Below, piece after piece: positions 1-7,289 of a stretch of 30,720 nucleotides of DNA. The position numbers were made by a program, and so were the translations under genes. Source of the DNA: Faecalibacterium sp. UBA1762. GTDB lineage: Bacteria > Bacillota > Clostridia > Oscillospirales > Ruminococcaceae. Within the stretch, counting starts at the first letter, position 1. Each line of letters starts with the position of its first letter. The stretch spans positions 1-30,720 of the forward strand of contig DCHC01000043.1 in NCBI GenBank assembly GCA_002314755.1, in the 5' to 3' direction. A model generated the notes under the pieces. It saw only the letters and a program-made list of their open reading frames with translations, was not told the DNA's origin and made no database searches.

Positions 1-825
1 GAGGGGTGTATGATCGATCTGCTTCTTTGCAACACAGGGCGTTTTTGTGACCGATACGGCAGGCTGCGCCGGGAGCTGCAGGGAAATTTTGCCCATAAAA
101 CGGAGATGCAGGAATATCTGCATGAGCTGGACGCCACCCTGGGTGAAAGCGACTATTACGCAAAGCGGTTTACCGTGATACCGGGCTACCCGTACCACGA
201 AAGCTTTTTGCCGCATCTGGCAAGTTTGTGCGCGGTCTCGCTGTTGACGGTAGGTAAAAACACCGCCGTGACAGAGCTGAAGACTCATGAGCTGAACTGT
301 ATTCTTTTGGAGCGCAGCGGGGCCTATGCAGACCTGCAGGCGGTGCATATTTACCTGGGCAGCGCCTACGCCATGATAAACCAACCGGAACAGATGGCGT
401 ACCATATTAAAGCGGCGCTGACCCTTGCGGAAAAATACGACCTGTATTATATGCCCGCAATACAATATTACTATCTGCGCAAGCTGTTTAAACCGGTTCT
501 GGCGGGGTTTGACCCCGCGTTTCAAAGGCGGCTGGAGCAGCTGAGTGAGGATATCCACAACCGGTTTTTAAAGTTTACCGATGCGGTTTCGGTGAACAGC
601 ATCTACAAGCTGCTGACACGGGATGAGTATCTTTTGCTGTATTGCGCGGCACAGGGGTACACCCACAAGGAGACCGCAACCCTGATGGGGGTTTCGGTGG
701 GGACAGTGAGCAAAAGATACAGCGGAATTTACGCCGCCCTGGGCGTGGCAGGCAGAACGGAAGCGGTGGAGATCTACAATAAAATGGTCAGCAGCCCGGT
801 GTGGGGCGAGGACAGCGGACGGTGA
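1..825 (+). CDS. LuxR-type helix-turn-helix regulator, C-terminal part
   Basis: The reading frame is open back to base 1, so this is probably the 3' end of a longer gene, although an ATG at 10 has a GAGGGG a few bases before it and could be a real start. The visible 271 residues have a helical, TPR-like middle (about residues 85-170) with no recognisable enzyme motif. A LuxR/GerE-like helix-turn-helix follows at about 200-260: an LTRDEYLLL entry, then a turn containing KETATLMGVSVGTVSKR and a recognition helix. This layout matches the C-terminal third of MalT/LuxR-family ATP-dependent activators, or a stand-alone LuxR regulator. It probably binds DNA. It may control the neighbouring sugar genes, but nothing in the sequence proves this. 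It ends 80 bases before the convergent AraC gene, with a shared terminator between. Confidence 0.7.
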   Translation, partial: EGCMIDLLLCNTGRFCDRYGRLRRELQGNFAHKTEMQEYLHELDATLGESDYYAKRFTVIPGYPYHESFLPHLASLCAVSLLTVGKNTAVTELKTHELNCILLERSGAYADLQAVHIYLGSAYAMINQPEQMAYHIKAALTLAEKYDLYYMPAIQYYYLRKLFKPVLAGFDPAFQRRLEQLSEDIHNRFLKFTDAVSVNSIYKLLTRDEYLLLYCAAQGYTHKETATLMGVSVGTVSKRYSGIYAALGVAGRTEAVEIYNKMVSSPVWGEDSGR

Positions 826-843
826 GCATAGCAGAAAAAATAG

Positions 844-883
844 GGGCAAAGGCGGAAAAGGGATTTCCCTTTGGCCTTTGCCC
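844..883. terminator. Bidirectional intrinsic terminator between convergent regulators
   Basis: A perfect 10-bp inverted repeat (gggcaaaggc at 844-853, gcctttgccc at 874-883) encloses a second AAAGGGA/TTTCCCTT pairing. It is flanked by an A-run at 834-840 and by T-rich sequence after 884. It therefore serves both the plus-strand LuxR-type gene ending at 825 and the minus-strand AraC gene ending at 906. Confidence 0.85.
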
Positions 884-905
884 TTTTGTCTTGCCTTTTT
901 TGCGG

Positions 906-1661
906 CTATTCTTTACCCGACACGGCGTGAAAATAATCGGTGGGGGACATGCCGGTGGCATCCCGAAAGACCCGGGAAAAATACAGGTTATCCCGAAAGC
1001 CGGAAAGCCAGGCGATCTCCTGAATAGAAAGCTTGGTCTGCTTGCGCAGGCGCAGCAGCTTTTTGGCGTTTTGCACCCGCTGCCCGGTTAAGTACTGGGT
1101 GGGGGTGCAGCCCATATCGGCAAAAAAGATCTTGCGAAAATAATCCGGGTGAAAAGGGATCTGCGCCGCCGTGACGGAAAAGTCGTAGAACGGATCGGAG
1201 TAGCTTTGGTTGATGCTGTCCACCGCAAAATCCACATAGGGGTGGTTGGCATGCTGCGCCTGGCGGAACATGAGCAGATACTGCACCAGTACGGTGTACA
1301 TGCTATCCAGCAGCTGGTGATAGCCCGGACGCTTGCGCTGGTAGGCGTGAAACATCATGGTCAGCAGGGTCAGAATATCCTCCGTCTCGGAATCGTGCAT
1401 GATCAGCAGCCCTTCAAAGGGGAAGTCCTCATCGGAAAATTCCGCATGAAAATTCTGGAACCCCTGCAGCGCCCAGTCGGTATGGGGGGTGTGGGGCGGA
1501 ATGATAAAAATATCCCCCGGGGCAAAGCTGTAGCTGCGCCCGGCAATCTCTACACTGCCGGTGCCGGTGGTATACCGGACAATTTCGCTGTAATCGTGGC
1601 TATGCAGCAGCTTGCGGTCAATGGGGGTGGAAAGCTTGCCGACATATTTTATTCTGTTCAC
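906..1661 (-). CDS. AraC-family transcriptional regulator
   Basis: This 251-residue protein has the usual two-domain AraC build. The N-terminal cupin (about residues 10-85) shows HSHDYSEIVRYTTG and FAPGDIFIIPPHTPH, a sugar-sensing pocket. The C-terminal pair of helix-turn-helices (about 150-248) includes FRKIFFADMGCTPTQYL, then IQEIAWLSGFRDNLYFSRVF and the family-ending GMSPTDY. The start is GTG at 1661, because no ATG precedes the cupin; AAAGG lies about 9 bases before it. It is divergent from the L-xylulose catabolic operon and the two share a 205-bp regulatory gap with a direct repeat. It most likely activates that operon in response to its sugar. The ligand cannot be read from sequence. 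Confidence 0.9.
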   Translation of the reverse strand: MNRIKYVGKLSTPIDRKLLHSHDYSEIVRYTTGTGSVEIAGRSYSFAPGDIFIIPPHTPHTDWALQGFQNFHAEFSDEDFPFEGLLIMHDSETEDILTLLTMMFHAYQRKRPGYHQLLDSMYTVLVQYLLMFRQAQHANHPYVDFAVDSINQSYSDPFYDFSVTAAQIPFHPDYFRKIFFADMGCTPTQYLTGQRVQNAKKLLRLRKQTKLSIQEIAWLSGFRDNLYFSRVFRDATGMSPTDYFHAVSGKE

Positions 1662-1730
1662 GGTGGGCTGCCTTTCTACCGGTGTGCCGGGTTTTGGGGC
1701 GGTTCGGTAAGGATATCATATACCCAAATG

Positions 1731-1771
1731 TCGGTTTTGTCCATAAAAATACCGATTTTGTGCAAAAAATA
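1731..1771 (+). promoter_or_regulatory. Candidate AraC-type operator (two direct repeats)
   Basis: Two 20-bp copies, 1731-1750 and 1752-1771, match at 16 of 20 positions around a cGNTTTTGTNCNTAAAAAT-like core. Their centres are 21 bp apart, two helical turns. The second copy ends 15 bases before the TATAAT at 1787, so it covers where the -35 element should be, as in class II AraC-activated promoters. No other good -35 element is visible. Confidence 0.6.
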
Positions 1772-1786
1772 ATCTGCCGGGTGGGA

Positions 1787-1792
1787 TATAAT
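1787..1792 (+). promoter_or_regulatory. -10 element of the L-xylulose operon
   Basis: A consensus TATAAT sits about 75 bases before the epimerase start. At 17 bp upstream there is only an A-run, not a -35 hexamer. This fits a promoter that needs the divergent AraC activator. Confidence 0.6.
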
Positions 1793-1866
1793 AGCGGTAG
1801 CAGAGTGGGCTGAACGGTTTGTTCGACCCCTCTTGACAGGAAACGGCTATGAGAAGGAAGAACGCT

Positions 1867-2691
1867 ATGCAAAAAGACAGCATCGGTTTGTACGAAAAAG
1901 CCATGCCCAACACCCTGAATATGGAGCAAAAGCTTAATCTGGTTCGGGCGTGCGGCTTTGACGGCATGGAGATCAGCATAGATGAAACGCCGGAAAAAAT
2001 GGGGCGGGTCTTCTCGGAAAAAGAGATTGCCGCCATCGCCGCCGCAGTTGCCGCCACCGGGGTGCCCATTCGCAGCATCTGCCTTTCCGGCCATCGCAAA
2101 TACCCTTTAGGCGAGCCGGATCCCAAAAACCTGCAGCTGATGTACGCTGCGGTGGATTTCGCCCGGCAGCTGGGCATCCGGATGATCCAGCTGGCAGGGT
2201 ACGACACCTACTATAACCCATCCACCCCCGAAACCCGGCAGCGCTTTTGCGAAAACCTGCAAAAAAGCGTGGATTACGCCGCCCAAAACGGGGTGATGCT
2301 GGGCTTTGAGACCATGGAGACCCCCTTTATGAACACCTGCGCCAAGGCCATGACCTATGTGGAGCAGGTGCATTCGCCCTATCTGCAGATCTACCCGGAT
2401 ATCGGCAACATCCGCAACGCCACCGAGCATTATTTGCAGGATTTATCCGCCGGGGCGGGGCATCTGATTGCCGCCCACCTGAAAGAGACGGTGGAGGGGG
2501 TCTACCGGGATATGGAATACGGTCAGGGCAGGGTGGATTTTGCGGGCAATATCCGCGCACTGCACCGTCTGGGTGTGCACTTTTTCACCTGCGAATTCTG
2601 GTACGACGGCAAAACCGACCCCAAGGCGTACCTTTTGCGCAACAAGCAGGCCATTGACCGGGCGTTTGCCGCCGCAGAGCAGGCTGAGTAA
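1867..2691 (+). CDS. ulaE: L-ribulose-5-phosphate 3-epimerase (UlaE/SgbU family)
   Basis: A TIM-barrel sugar-phosphate 3-epimerase that interconverts L-xylulose 5-phosphate and L-ribulose 5-phosphate. The start IGLYEKAMP followed by GFDGMEISIDET is the hallmark opening of the UlaE family. The four metal ligands expected of this fold are visible: E148 (GFETMET), D178 (YPDIGN), H204 (AAHLKE) and E243 (TCEFWY). An upstream in-frame ATG at 1849 exists, but the AGAAGGAAG at 1850-1858 is a good Shine-Dalgarno for ATG 1867, which also gives the family's normal N-terminus and length (274 aa). It is first in the operon, followed after 60 bases by the kinase that makes its substrate. The substrate is assigned from family and context. 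Confidence 0.9.
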   Translation: MQKDSIGLYEKAMPNTLNMEQKLNLVRACGFDGMEISIDETPEKMGRVFSEKEIAAIAAAVAATGVPIRSICLSGHRKYPLGEPDPKNLQLMYAAVDFARQLGIRMIQLAGYDTYYNPSTPETRQRFCENLQKSVDYAAQNGVMLGFETMETPFMNTCAKAMTYVEQVHSPYLQIYPDIGNIRNATEHYLQDLSAGAGHLIAAHLKETVEGVYRDMEYGQGRVDFAGNIRALHRLGVHFFTCEFWYDGKTDPKAYLLRNKQAIDRAFAAAEQAE

Positions 2692-2751
2692 ACCAAGCCG
2701 GGGGGCCGGGCACGCCCGCCCCGATGACGCATATAAAAAGGAGACGGTCAG

Positions 2752-4212
2752 ATGAGCTATTTATTGGGTTTGGATAACGGCGGCACCGTCATAAAGGCCG
2801 CCCTGTTTGACGAAGCAGGCAACCAGATTGCCGTGCAAAGCGTAAAAACCCCCATGGAGACCCCCGAACCCGGCTTTACCGAGCGTTCGCTGGACAGTGT
2901 GCGCAGCGCGAACTTTACGGTGATCCGCCGTTTGGTAGAGCAGTACGGCAGCGACATTGCCGCCATCGGCATCTCCGGCCACGGCAAGGGTCTGTATATG
3001 CTGGGCCGTGACCGGGAGGAGATCTACCCCGGCATCGGCTCTACCGACGGACGCGCCATCGGCTACGAGCGGCAGTGGAAAGCGGACGGCACCGCCGACC
3101 GGGTGTACGAAAAGACCGCCCAAAAGGTGCTGGCCTGCCAGCCGGTCGCCCTGCTGCGCTGGATGAAGGACCACCGCCCTGAGGTGTACGGCAAAATCGG
3201 CACCGTCTTTTCGGTTAAGGATTATGTCCGCTACTGTCTGACCGGGGTCATCAACACCGAGTACAGCGATATCTCCGGCAGCAACCTGCTAAACCTGTAT
3301 ACCCTGCAATATGACCCCTGGCTGCTGCAGCAGTTCGGCATTCCCGAGGTGGCGGACGCCCTGCCGCCCGTTGTGCATTCCGCCGCCGTCTGCGGCGGGG
3401 TGAGCGCTGAGGCCGCCGCTGAGACCGGCTTAAAGCCCGGTACCCCGGTGGTGGGCGGCATGTTTGACATTGACGCCTGCGCCATCGCCTCCGGTTGTAT
3501 CCACAAGGGTGATATGTGCCTGATCGCCGGTACCTGGAGCATCAACGAGTACATCTCTCCGGCCATTATCGGGGATAAGAGCGTCTCGATGAACTCGGTG
3601 TTCTGCGACCCCCGTTTTTATCTGGCGGAGGAGAGCAGCGCTACCTCGGCAGGCAATCTGGAATGGTTCCGGGATGTGATGAAGACCCGGGATTACGCCG
3701 AGATCATCGCACGCCTCGGCGGGGTACCCGCCGAGGCGTGCGATGTGTACTACCTGCCGTTTTTGTATGCCTCTAACGAGCATCCCCTTGCCAAGGGCAG
3801 CTTGATCGGCCTTGCCGGTCACCATACCGACGCCCATGTTTTTCGCGCGGTGTACGAGGGGGTTGTTTATTCCCACATGACCCACCTGCGCCCCCTGCTG
3901 AAAAACGGCACCCCCACCCGGGTGCGGCTGACCGGCGGCGCGGTCAATTCCGCCCTGTGGGTACAGATGTTCGCCGACGCGCTGGGGCTGGAGCTGGAGA
4001 CGGTGCAGGATACCGAGATGGGCGCCAAGGGCGCTGCCATGGCTGCCGGTGTGGGCGCGGGGCTGTACGCAAGCTACGCCGACGCGGTGGAAAAATGTGT
4101 CCGACCCTTTGATACGGTCAAGCCGGACGCCGCCATGCATGAGATCTATGCCAAAAAATACCAAAAATACCGCCGCATTGCGGATGCACTGAACGCGGTG
4201 TGGGATGATTGA
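2752..4212 (+). CDS. lyxK: L-xylulose kinase-like FGGY carbohydrate kinase
   Basis: This 486-residue FGGY kinase is predicted to phosphorylate L-xylulose (or 3-keto-L-gulonate) with ATP to the 5-phosphate. The first actin-like domain opens with LLGLDNGGTVIKAALFD (residues 4-20). HGKGLYML (77-84) and the catalytic-aspartate segment VVGGMFDID (D239) follow. The C-terminal domain has SSATSAGNLEWF, YEGVVYSHMTHL and the nucleotide-binding VRLTGGAVNSALWVQMFAD. These blocks resemble E. coli LyxK more closely than xylulokinase or ribulokinase, as recalled, not aligned. The start ATG has AAAGGAGA 8-9 bases upstream. Its position between a 3-epimerase and a 4-epimerase supports the substrate. Confidence in the kinase family is very high and in the exact sugar moderate. 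Confidence 0.88.
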   Translation: MSYLLGLDNGGTVIKAALFDEAGNQIAVQSVKTPMETPEPGFTERSLDSVRSANFTVIRRLVEQYGSDIAAIGISGHGKGLYMLGRDREEIYPGIGSTDGRAIGYERQWKADGTADRVYEKTAQKVLACQPVALLRWMKDHRPEVYGKIGTVFSVKDYVRYCLTGVINTEYSDISGSNLLNLYTLQYDPWLLQQFGIPEVADALPPVVHSAAVCGGVSAEAAAETGLKPGTPVVGGMFDIDACAIASGCIHKGDMCLIAGTWSINEYISPAIIGDKSVSMNSVFCDPRFYLAEESSATSAGNLEWFRDVMKTRDYAEIIARLGGVPAEACDVYYLPFLYASNEHPLAKGSLIGLAGHHTDAHVFRAVYEGVVYSHMTHLRPLLKNGTPTRVRLTGGAVNSALWVQMFADALGLELETVQDTEMGAKGAAMAAGVGAGLYASYADAVEKCVRPFDTVKPDAAMHEIYAKKYQKYRRIADALNAVWDD

Positions 4213-4230
4213 ACAGAAGGGAGAGCCTTT

Positions 4231-4920
4231 ATGCTGGAGGAACTGAAAAAGAAGGTCTGCGAAGCGAACATCGCGCTGAAAAACTACGGCGTGGTGCTGT
4301 TTACCTGGGGCAATGTCAGCGCCCGGGACACTGAGACCGGCCTGGTGGTCATCAAGCCCAGCGGCGTAGCCTATGAGAGCATGCAGCCGCAGGATATGGT
4401 GGTGGTGGATATGCAGGGCAACCGGGTGGAGGGCAGTTTGAACCCGTCAACCGATCTGCCCACCCATTTAGAGCTGTACCGTGCCTGCCCGCAGATGGGC
4501 GGTGTGGTACACACCCATTCCGCACACGCCACAGCCTGGGCACAGGCGGGCAGGGGCATCCCTTTTTACGGCACCACCCATGCGGATTATTTTTACGGCG
4601 AGATCCCCTGCACCCGTGATCTGACCCGGGCGGAGGTCGCCACTGAGTATGAAAAGAACACCGGTCTTGTCATCAACGAGACCTTTGCCGATAAGGACTA
4701 TCTGGCCATACCCGGTGTGCTGGTCAAAAACCACGGTGTTTTTGCCTGGGGCAAGGATGCTGATGAGGCGGTGCATAACGCCGTGGTGCTGGAAAACGTG
4801 GCGATGATGGCAGCCGAGACCGAGCGGATCAACCCTGCCGTGCAGCCCGCGCCGGATTATCTGAAGGATAAGCACTATCTGCGCAAGCACGGCAAAGATG
4901 CCTACTACGGCCAGCGTTGA
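4231..4920 (+). CDS. ulaF: L-ribulose-5-phosphate 4-epimerase (AraD/UlaF/SgbE)
   Basis: A 229-residue class II aldolase-fold epimerase that converts L-ribulose 5-phosphate to D-xylulose 5-phosphate, which enters the pentose phosphate or phosphoketolase route. Seen directly: GNVSARD (27-33), the phosphate-binding IKPSGVAYE (41-49), STDLPTHLELYR with D75, zinc-site histidines H94 and H96 (GVVHTHSAH), H168 (VKNHGVFAWG) and the C-terminal DAYYGQR carrying the catalytic tyrosine. GGGAGAG lies before the ATG and only 18 bases separate it from the kinase, so the two are co-transcribed. araD, ulaF and sgbE proteins cannot be separated by motifs; the missing arabinose isomerase and the lyxK/ulaE partners point to the L-xylulose version. 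Confidence 0.9.
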   Translation: MLEELKKKVCEANIALKNYGVVLFTWGNVSARDTETGLVVIKPSGVAYESMQPQDMVVVDMQGNRVEGSLNPSTDLPTHLELYRACPQMGGVVHTHSAHATAWAQAGRGIPFYGTTHADYFYGEIPCTRDLTRAEVATEYEKNTGLVINETFADKDYLAIPGVLVKNHGVFAWGKDADEAVHNAVVLENVAMMAAETERINPAVQPAPDYLKDKHYLRKHGKDAYYGQR

Positions 4921-4978
4921 AAAATTGAAAAGTATGGATGTTTCCGTAACAGGGAACGGAAGATAGAAAAAGGAAAGG

Positions 4979-6190
4979 ATGTTTTCAAGGATGAACAAGC
5001 AGCAAATGCAGCAGTTTCTGGCGGAAAACGAGGGACTTTTAAACCTGATACCCATCTTTTTGCCCCGCCGCTTCGGCAGCGCAGGTCACCGTCTGCGTCT
5101 GCACCCGGATGATTACTACGCCTTTGGCACTGCCCGCGGCTCCATTAAGGAGCGGTGGTTCTCCTCGGTCATCTGCGCCATGAACGGCGACGACGCCCGG
5201 CCGGATGAGGGCCTGAGCTATGTCAACATTGACGGCAACCCGGAAAACAAGGTCTCGCTGAAGGATTTTGTGGACACCCTGGGGGCAGAGCTGATCGGCA
5301 GCTATCTGTACGACACCTACGGCACCTGGCCCATGTACTCTAAATTTTACGACTATTCCACCCCGCTGTTCCACCACCTGCATCTGGATTTTGATGCAGC
5401 CGCCCGGGTGGGCAAGATCGGCAAGCCGGAGGCGTACTACTACTCCCCCCAGATGAACAACTACCCCGGCACCTTCCCTCACACCTATTTCGGCTTTGCG
5501 CCGGATGTCACCAAGCAGGAGGTCAAGGAGCGGCTGGCCGATTACGAGACCGCCGATATCCGCATTACCGAGCTGTCCCGGGCATACCGCATTCAGCTGG
5601 GCACCGGCTGGTACACTCCGCCGGGCGTCATTCACGCCCCCGGTTCTTACCTGACCTACGAGCCCCAGTGGAACAGCGATGTCAACTCCGTCTTTGAGAA
5701 CATCACCGCAGGCGAGGTCTACGGCAGAGATTTCTTAGTGGAGAACCTGCCGGAGCAAGATAAGGATAACTTAGACAAGGTGATGGATCTGCTGGATTGG
5801 GATAAAAATGTGGATCCCGACTACCGCAAGCACTATTTCCGCGCCCCTATCGTGGCGGAGGACAACGAAAACTACACCGAAAAATGGATCAGCTACGGCA
5901 ACCCCTATATCGCCGCCAAGGAGCTGACCGTCTATCCCGGCAAGACCGCGGTCGTCACCGACCCCACCGCCTACGGCTTTATTACCGTGCAGGGCTGGGG
6001 CAAAATACAAAATACCGACCTTGCCGCCGCCACCATGCTGCGGTTTGGCCAGACCAGCCAGGATGAATTTTTTGTCAGCGCCGACCGGGCAAACAAAGGC
6101 GTGCGGATCGAAAACCGCAGCAGCTGCGAGCCGCTGGTGTTGTTAAAGCACTTCCCCAACCATCCCGGCGTACCCCAAAAAGAGGACTGA
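4979..6190 (+). CDS. Cupin protein with phosphomannose-isomerase-like metal site, putative aldose isomerase
   Basis: A 403-residue protein I do not recognise as a characterised enzyme. A cupin core carries a metal-site pattern like that of class I phosphomannose isomerases: HHLHLD (H132, H133, H135), GKPEAYY (K149, E151), PPGVIHAPG (H219) and YEPQWNSDV (E228, Q230). A second beta-rich region near 300-395 may be another cupin lobe. It ends the operon that converts L-xylulose to D-xylulose 5-phosphate. The enzyme missing from that path is an aldose-ketose isomerase that makes free L-xylulose from L-lyxose or L-xylose, and this is the natural candidate. That role is inferred. The start could also be ATG 4991; ATG 4979 has the closer AAGGA. 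There is no signal peptide, so it acts in the cytoplasm. Confidence 0.75.
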   Translation: MFSRMNKQQMQQFLAENEGLLNLIPIFLPRRFGSAGHRLRLHPDDYYAFGTARGSIKERWFSSVICAMNGDDARPDEGLSYVNIDGNPENKVSLKDFVDTLGAELIGSYLYDTYGTWPMYSKFYDYSTPLFHHLHLDFDAAARVGKIGKPEAYYYSPQMNNYPGTFPHTYFGFAPDVTKQEVKERLADYETADIRITELSRAYRIQLGTGWYTPPGVIHAPGSYLTYEPQWNSDVNSVFENITAGEVYGRDFLVENLPEQDKDNLDKVMDLLDWDKNVDPDYRKHYFRAPIVAEDNENYTEKWISYGNPYIAAKELTVYPGKTAVVTDPTAYGFITVQGWGKIQNTDLAAATMLRFGQTSQDEFFVSADRANKGVRIENRSSCEPLVLLKHFPNHPGVPQKED

Positions 6191-6260
6191 TATCCCCGGC
6201 AGGGCGGGTGACTGCTCTGTCTTGAGATAGGCAAAAGGAAAGAGAAAACCGGCAAAAGGA

Positions 6261-6292
6261 ACACCCGGGGCTGAAAGATAGGCCCCGGGTGT
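6261..6292 (+). terminator. Terminator of the L-xylulose operon
   Basis: A perfect 11-bp stem (acacccggggc at 6261-6271, gccccgggtgt at 6282-6292) with a 10-base loop is followed by a T-rich tail (TTTCGGTTGTTTCGCTTT). It lies 70 bases after the cupin gene and just before the insertion element. Confidence 0.8.
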
Positions 6293-6354
6293 TTCGGTTG
6301 TTTCGCTTTAGCCAAACAAAAAACCACCGGCTATGCCGGTGAGAGTAAAGAAGT

Positions 6355-6383
6355 TATACAATGAAAAAACCTCATGATATAAT
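6355..6383 (+). promoter_or_regulatory. Promoter of tnpA
   Basis: TATACA at 6355-6360 (4 of 6 to the -35 consensus) lies exactly 17 bp before TATAAT at 6378-6383. It is inside the left end of the element, about 50 bases before the transposase. Confidence 0.6.
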
Positions 6384-6432
6384 GGAAGTGCGGTCGGCCA
6401 ACTGCACAACAAAATATCAGGAGGTTTAATCT

Positions 6433-6909
6433 ATGAAAGAAAAAGATATAGAAAGTTTACAGCACACCACATGGAGGTGTCAGTACCATGTAGTATTTGC
6501 ACCTAAGTATCGGAGAATGGTGATTTACGGTCAGATTAAAAGAGATATAGGAGAAATACTTAGACGGTTATGTGAACAAAAAGATGTTGAGATAATAGAA
6601 GCAGAGGCATGCCCAGACCATATCCACATGCTGATAAGTATCCCACCTAAGTACAGTGTAGCACAAATAATGGGGTATCTCAAGGGAAAAAGTAGTTTAA
6701 TGATTTTCGATAGACACGCAAACTTAAAGTACAAGTATGGGGATAGGCATTTTTGGGCAAGAGGATATTATGTAGATACGGTAGGAAGAAATAAGAAGCA
6801 GATACAAGAATACATAAAAAAGCAATTAGAGGAGGATAAGATAGCAGATCAGATGAGCTTACGAGAGTTTATCGACCCGTTTACGGGTAGCAAGAATACA
6901 AAGGCATAA
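6433..6909 (+). CDS. tnpA: IS200-family Y1 transposase TnpA
   Basis: A 158-residue HUH single-strand transposase that cuts and joins single-stranded DNA at hairpin ends. Visible motifs are WRCQYHVVFAPKYRR near the N-terminus, the metal-binding HIH of CPDHIHML (residues 63-65), the RHFWARGYYVDTVG strand (105-118) and the catalytic tyrosine Y127 in KKQIQEYIKKQ. All expected motifs are present and the frame is intact, so it may be active. AGGAGG at 6419-6424 gives a strong ribosome site. Its A-rich coding sequence is unlike the GC-richer genes on its left, as expected for a mobile gene. Confidence 0.95.
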   Translation: MKEKDIESLQHTTWRCQYHVVFAPKYRRMVIYGQIKRDIGEILRRLCEQKDVEIIEAEACPDHIHMLISIPPKYSVAQIMGYLKGKSSLMIFDRHANLKYKYGDRHFWARGYYVDTVGRNKKQIQEYIKKQLEEDKIADQMSLREFIDPFTGSKNTKA

Positions 6910-6912
6910 AAA

Positions 6913-6928
6913 AGCCCCTTCAGGGGCT
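6913..6928 (-). terminator. Hairpin after tnpA, terminator-like on the minus strand
   Basis: A 7-bp stem (agcccct/aggggct) directly follows the transposase stop. Its A-run at 6908-6913 becomes a T-run for transcripts coming from the right. This would shield tnpA from antisense read-through from the exopolysaccharide genes, as in other IS200 elements. A similar hairpin lies near 6966-6980. Confidence 0.55.
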
Positions 6929-7024
6929 GCCATGAGTCGGTAATGCAGTTGGCCGAACTTTTCGCAGCCCCTTTAGGGGTATTGTCTGAAAAATGCCCTT
7001 CTAGGGCTTACTCAAGCCCCCGGC

Positions 7025-7234
7025 TTAGCCGGGGGTCATGACTTCGCGCCTGATTTTTTGGTAAGCACCGGCAAAATACAGAAACTTTCTCAAAAAACTC
7101 TGATTGACATAGGTCGAAATAAACTTCATTTCAATGCCGTCATCAACCCAGTTATGCGCCAGTATTTGATTGATAACACTTGTAATTCCGCCCCGGACAG
7201 ACGAATCGTTCCCGACCATTAACACTTGTGTCAT
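7025..7234 (-). pseudogene. Glycosyltransferase N-terminal fragment, cut by IS200
   Basis: About 65 residues remain of what looks like a glycosyltransferase of an exopolysaccharide cluster: MTQVLMVGNDSSVRGGITSV is a typical first beta strand and glycine-rich loop of a GT-B enzyme. After RREV the frame enters the insertion element, adding MTPG and a TAA stop at 7025-7027. The rest of the gene is not on the other side of the element, so the cluster was deleted or rearranged as well as interrupted. The ATG at 7234 has GGGGAA 7 bases before it. It starts 55 bases after the kinase gene ends and was probably its operon partner. Almost certainly non-functional. Confidence 0.75.
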
Positions 7235-7289
7235 TGCCGTTCCCCGTTTCATTCTATTCGTTTTTCGTTTGATGAAGCCTGAATGGACC

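Larger units (their letters stand above)
6320..7040 (+). mobile_element. IS200-type (IS200/IS605 family) insertion sequence
   Basis: A single Y1 transposase gene lies between two subterminal hairpins of the kind TnpA recognises. The left one is caccggc/gccggtg at 6325-6341 with a TAT loop; the right one is cccccggc/gccggggg at 7017-7035 with a TTA loop. There is no tnpB or omega-RNA region, so it belongs to the IS200 group. As expected for this family there is no long terminal inverted repeat. The ends are estimated from hairpin positions to within a few bases. The right end lies inside a glycosyltransferase gene, whose remainder is not found on the left side. Confidence 0.85.

Noticed and set aside
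3430..4164. A 244-codon open frame antisense to the lyxK-like gene
   Set aside because: The sense strand encodes a full FGGY kinase; the antisense translation is rich in G, H and V with no motif.
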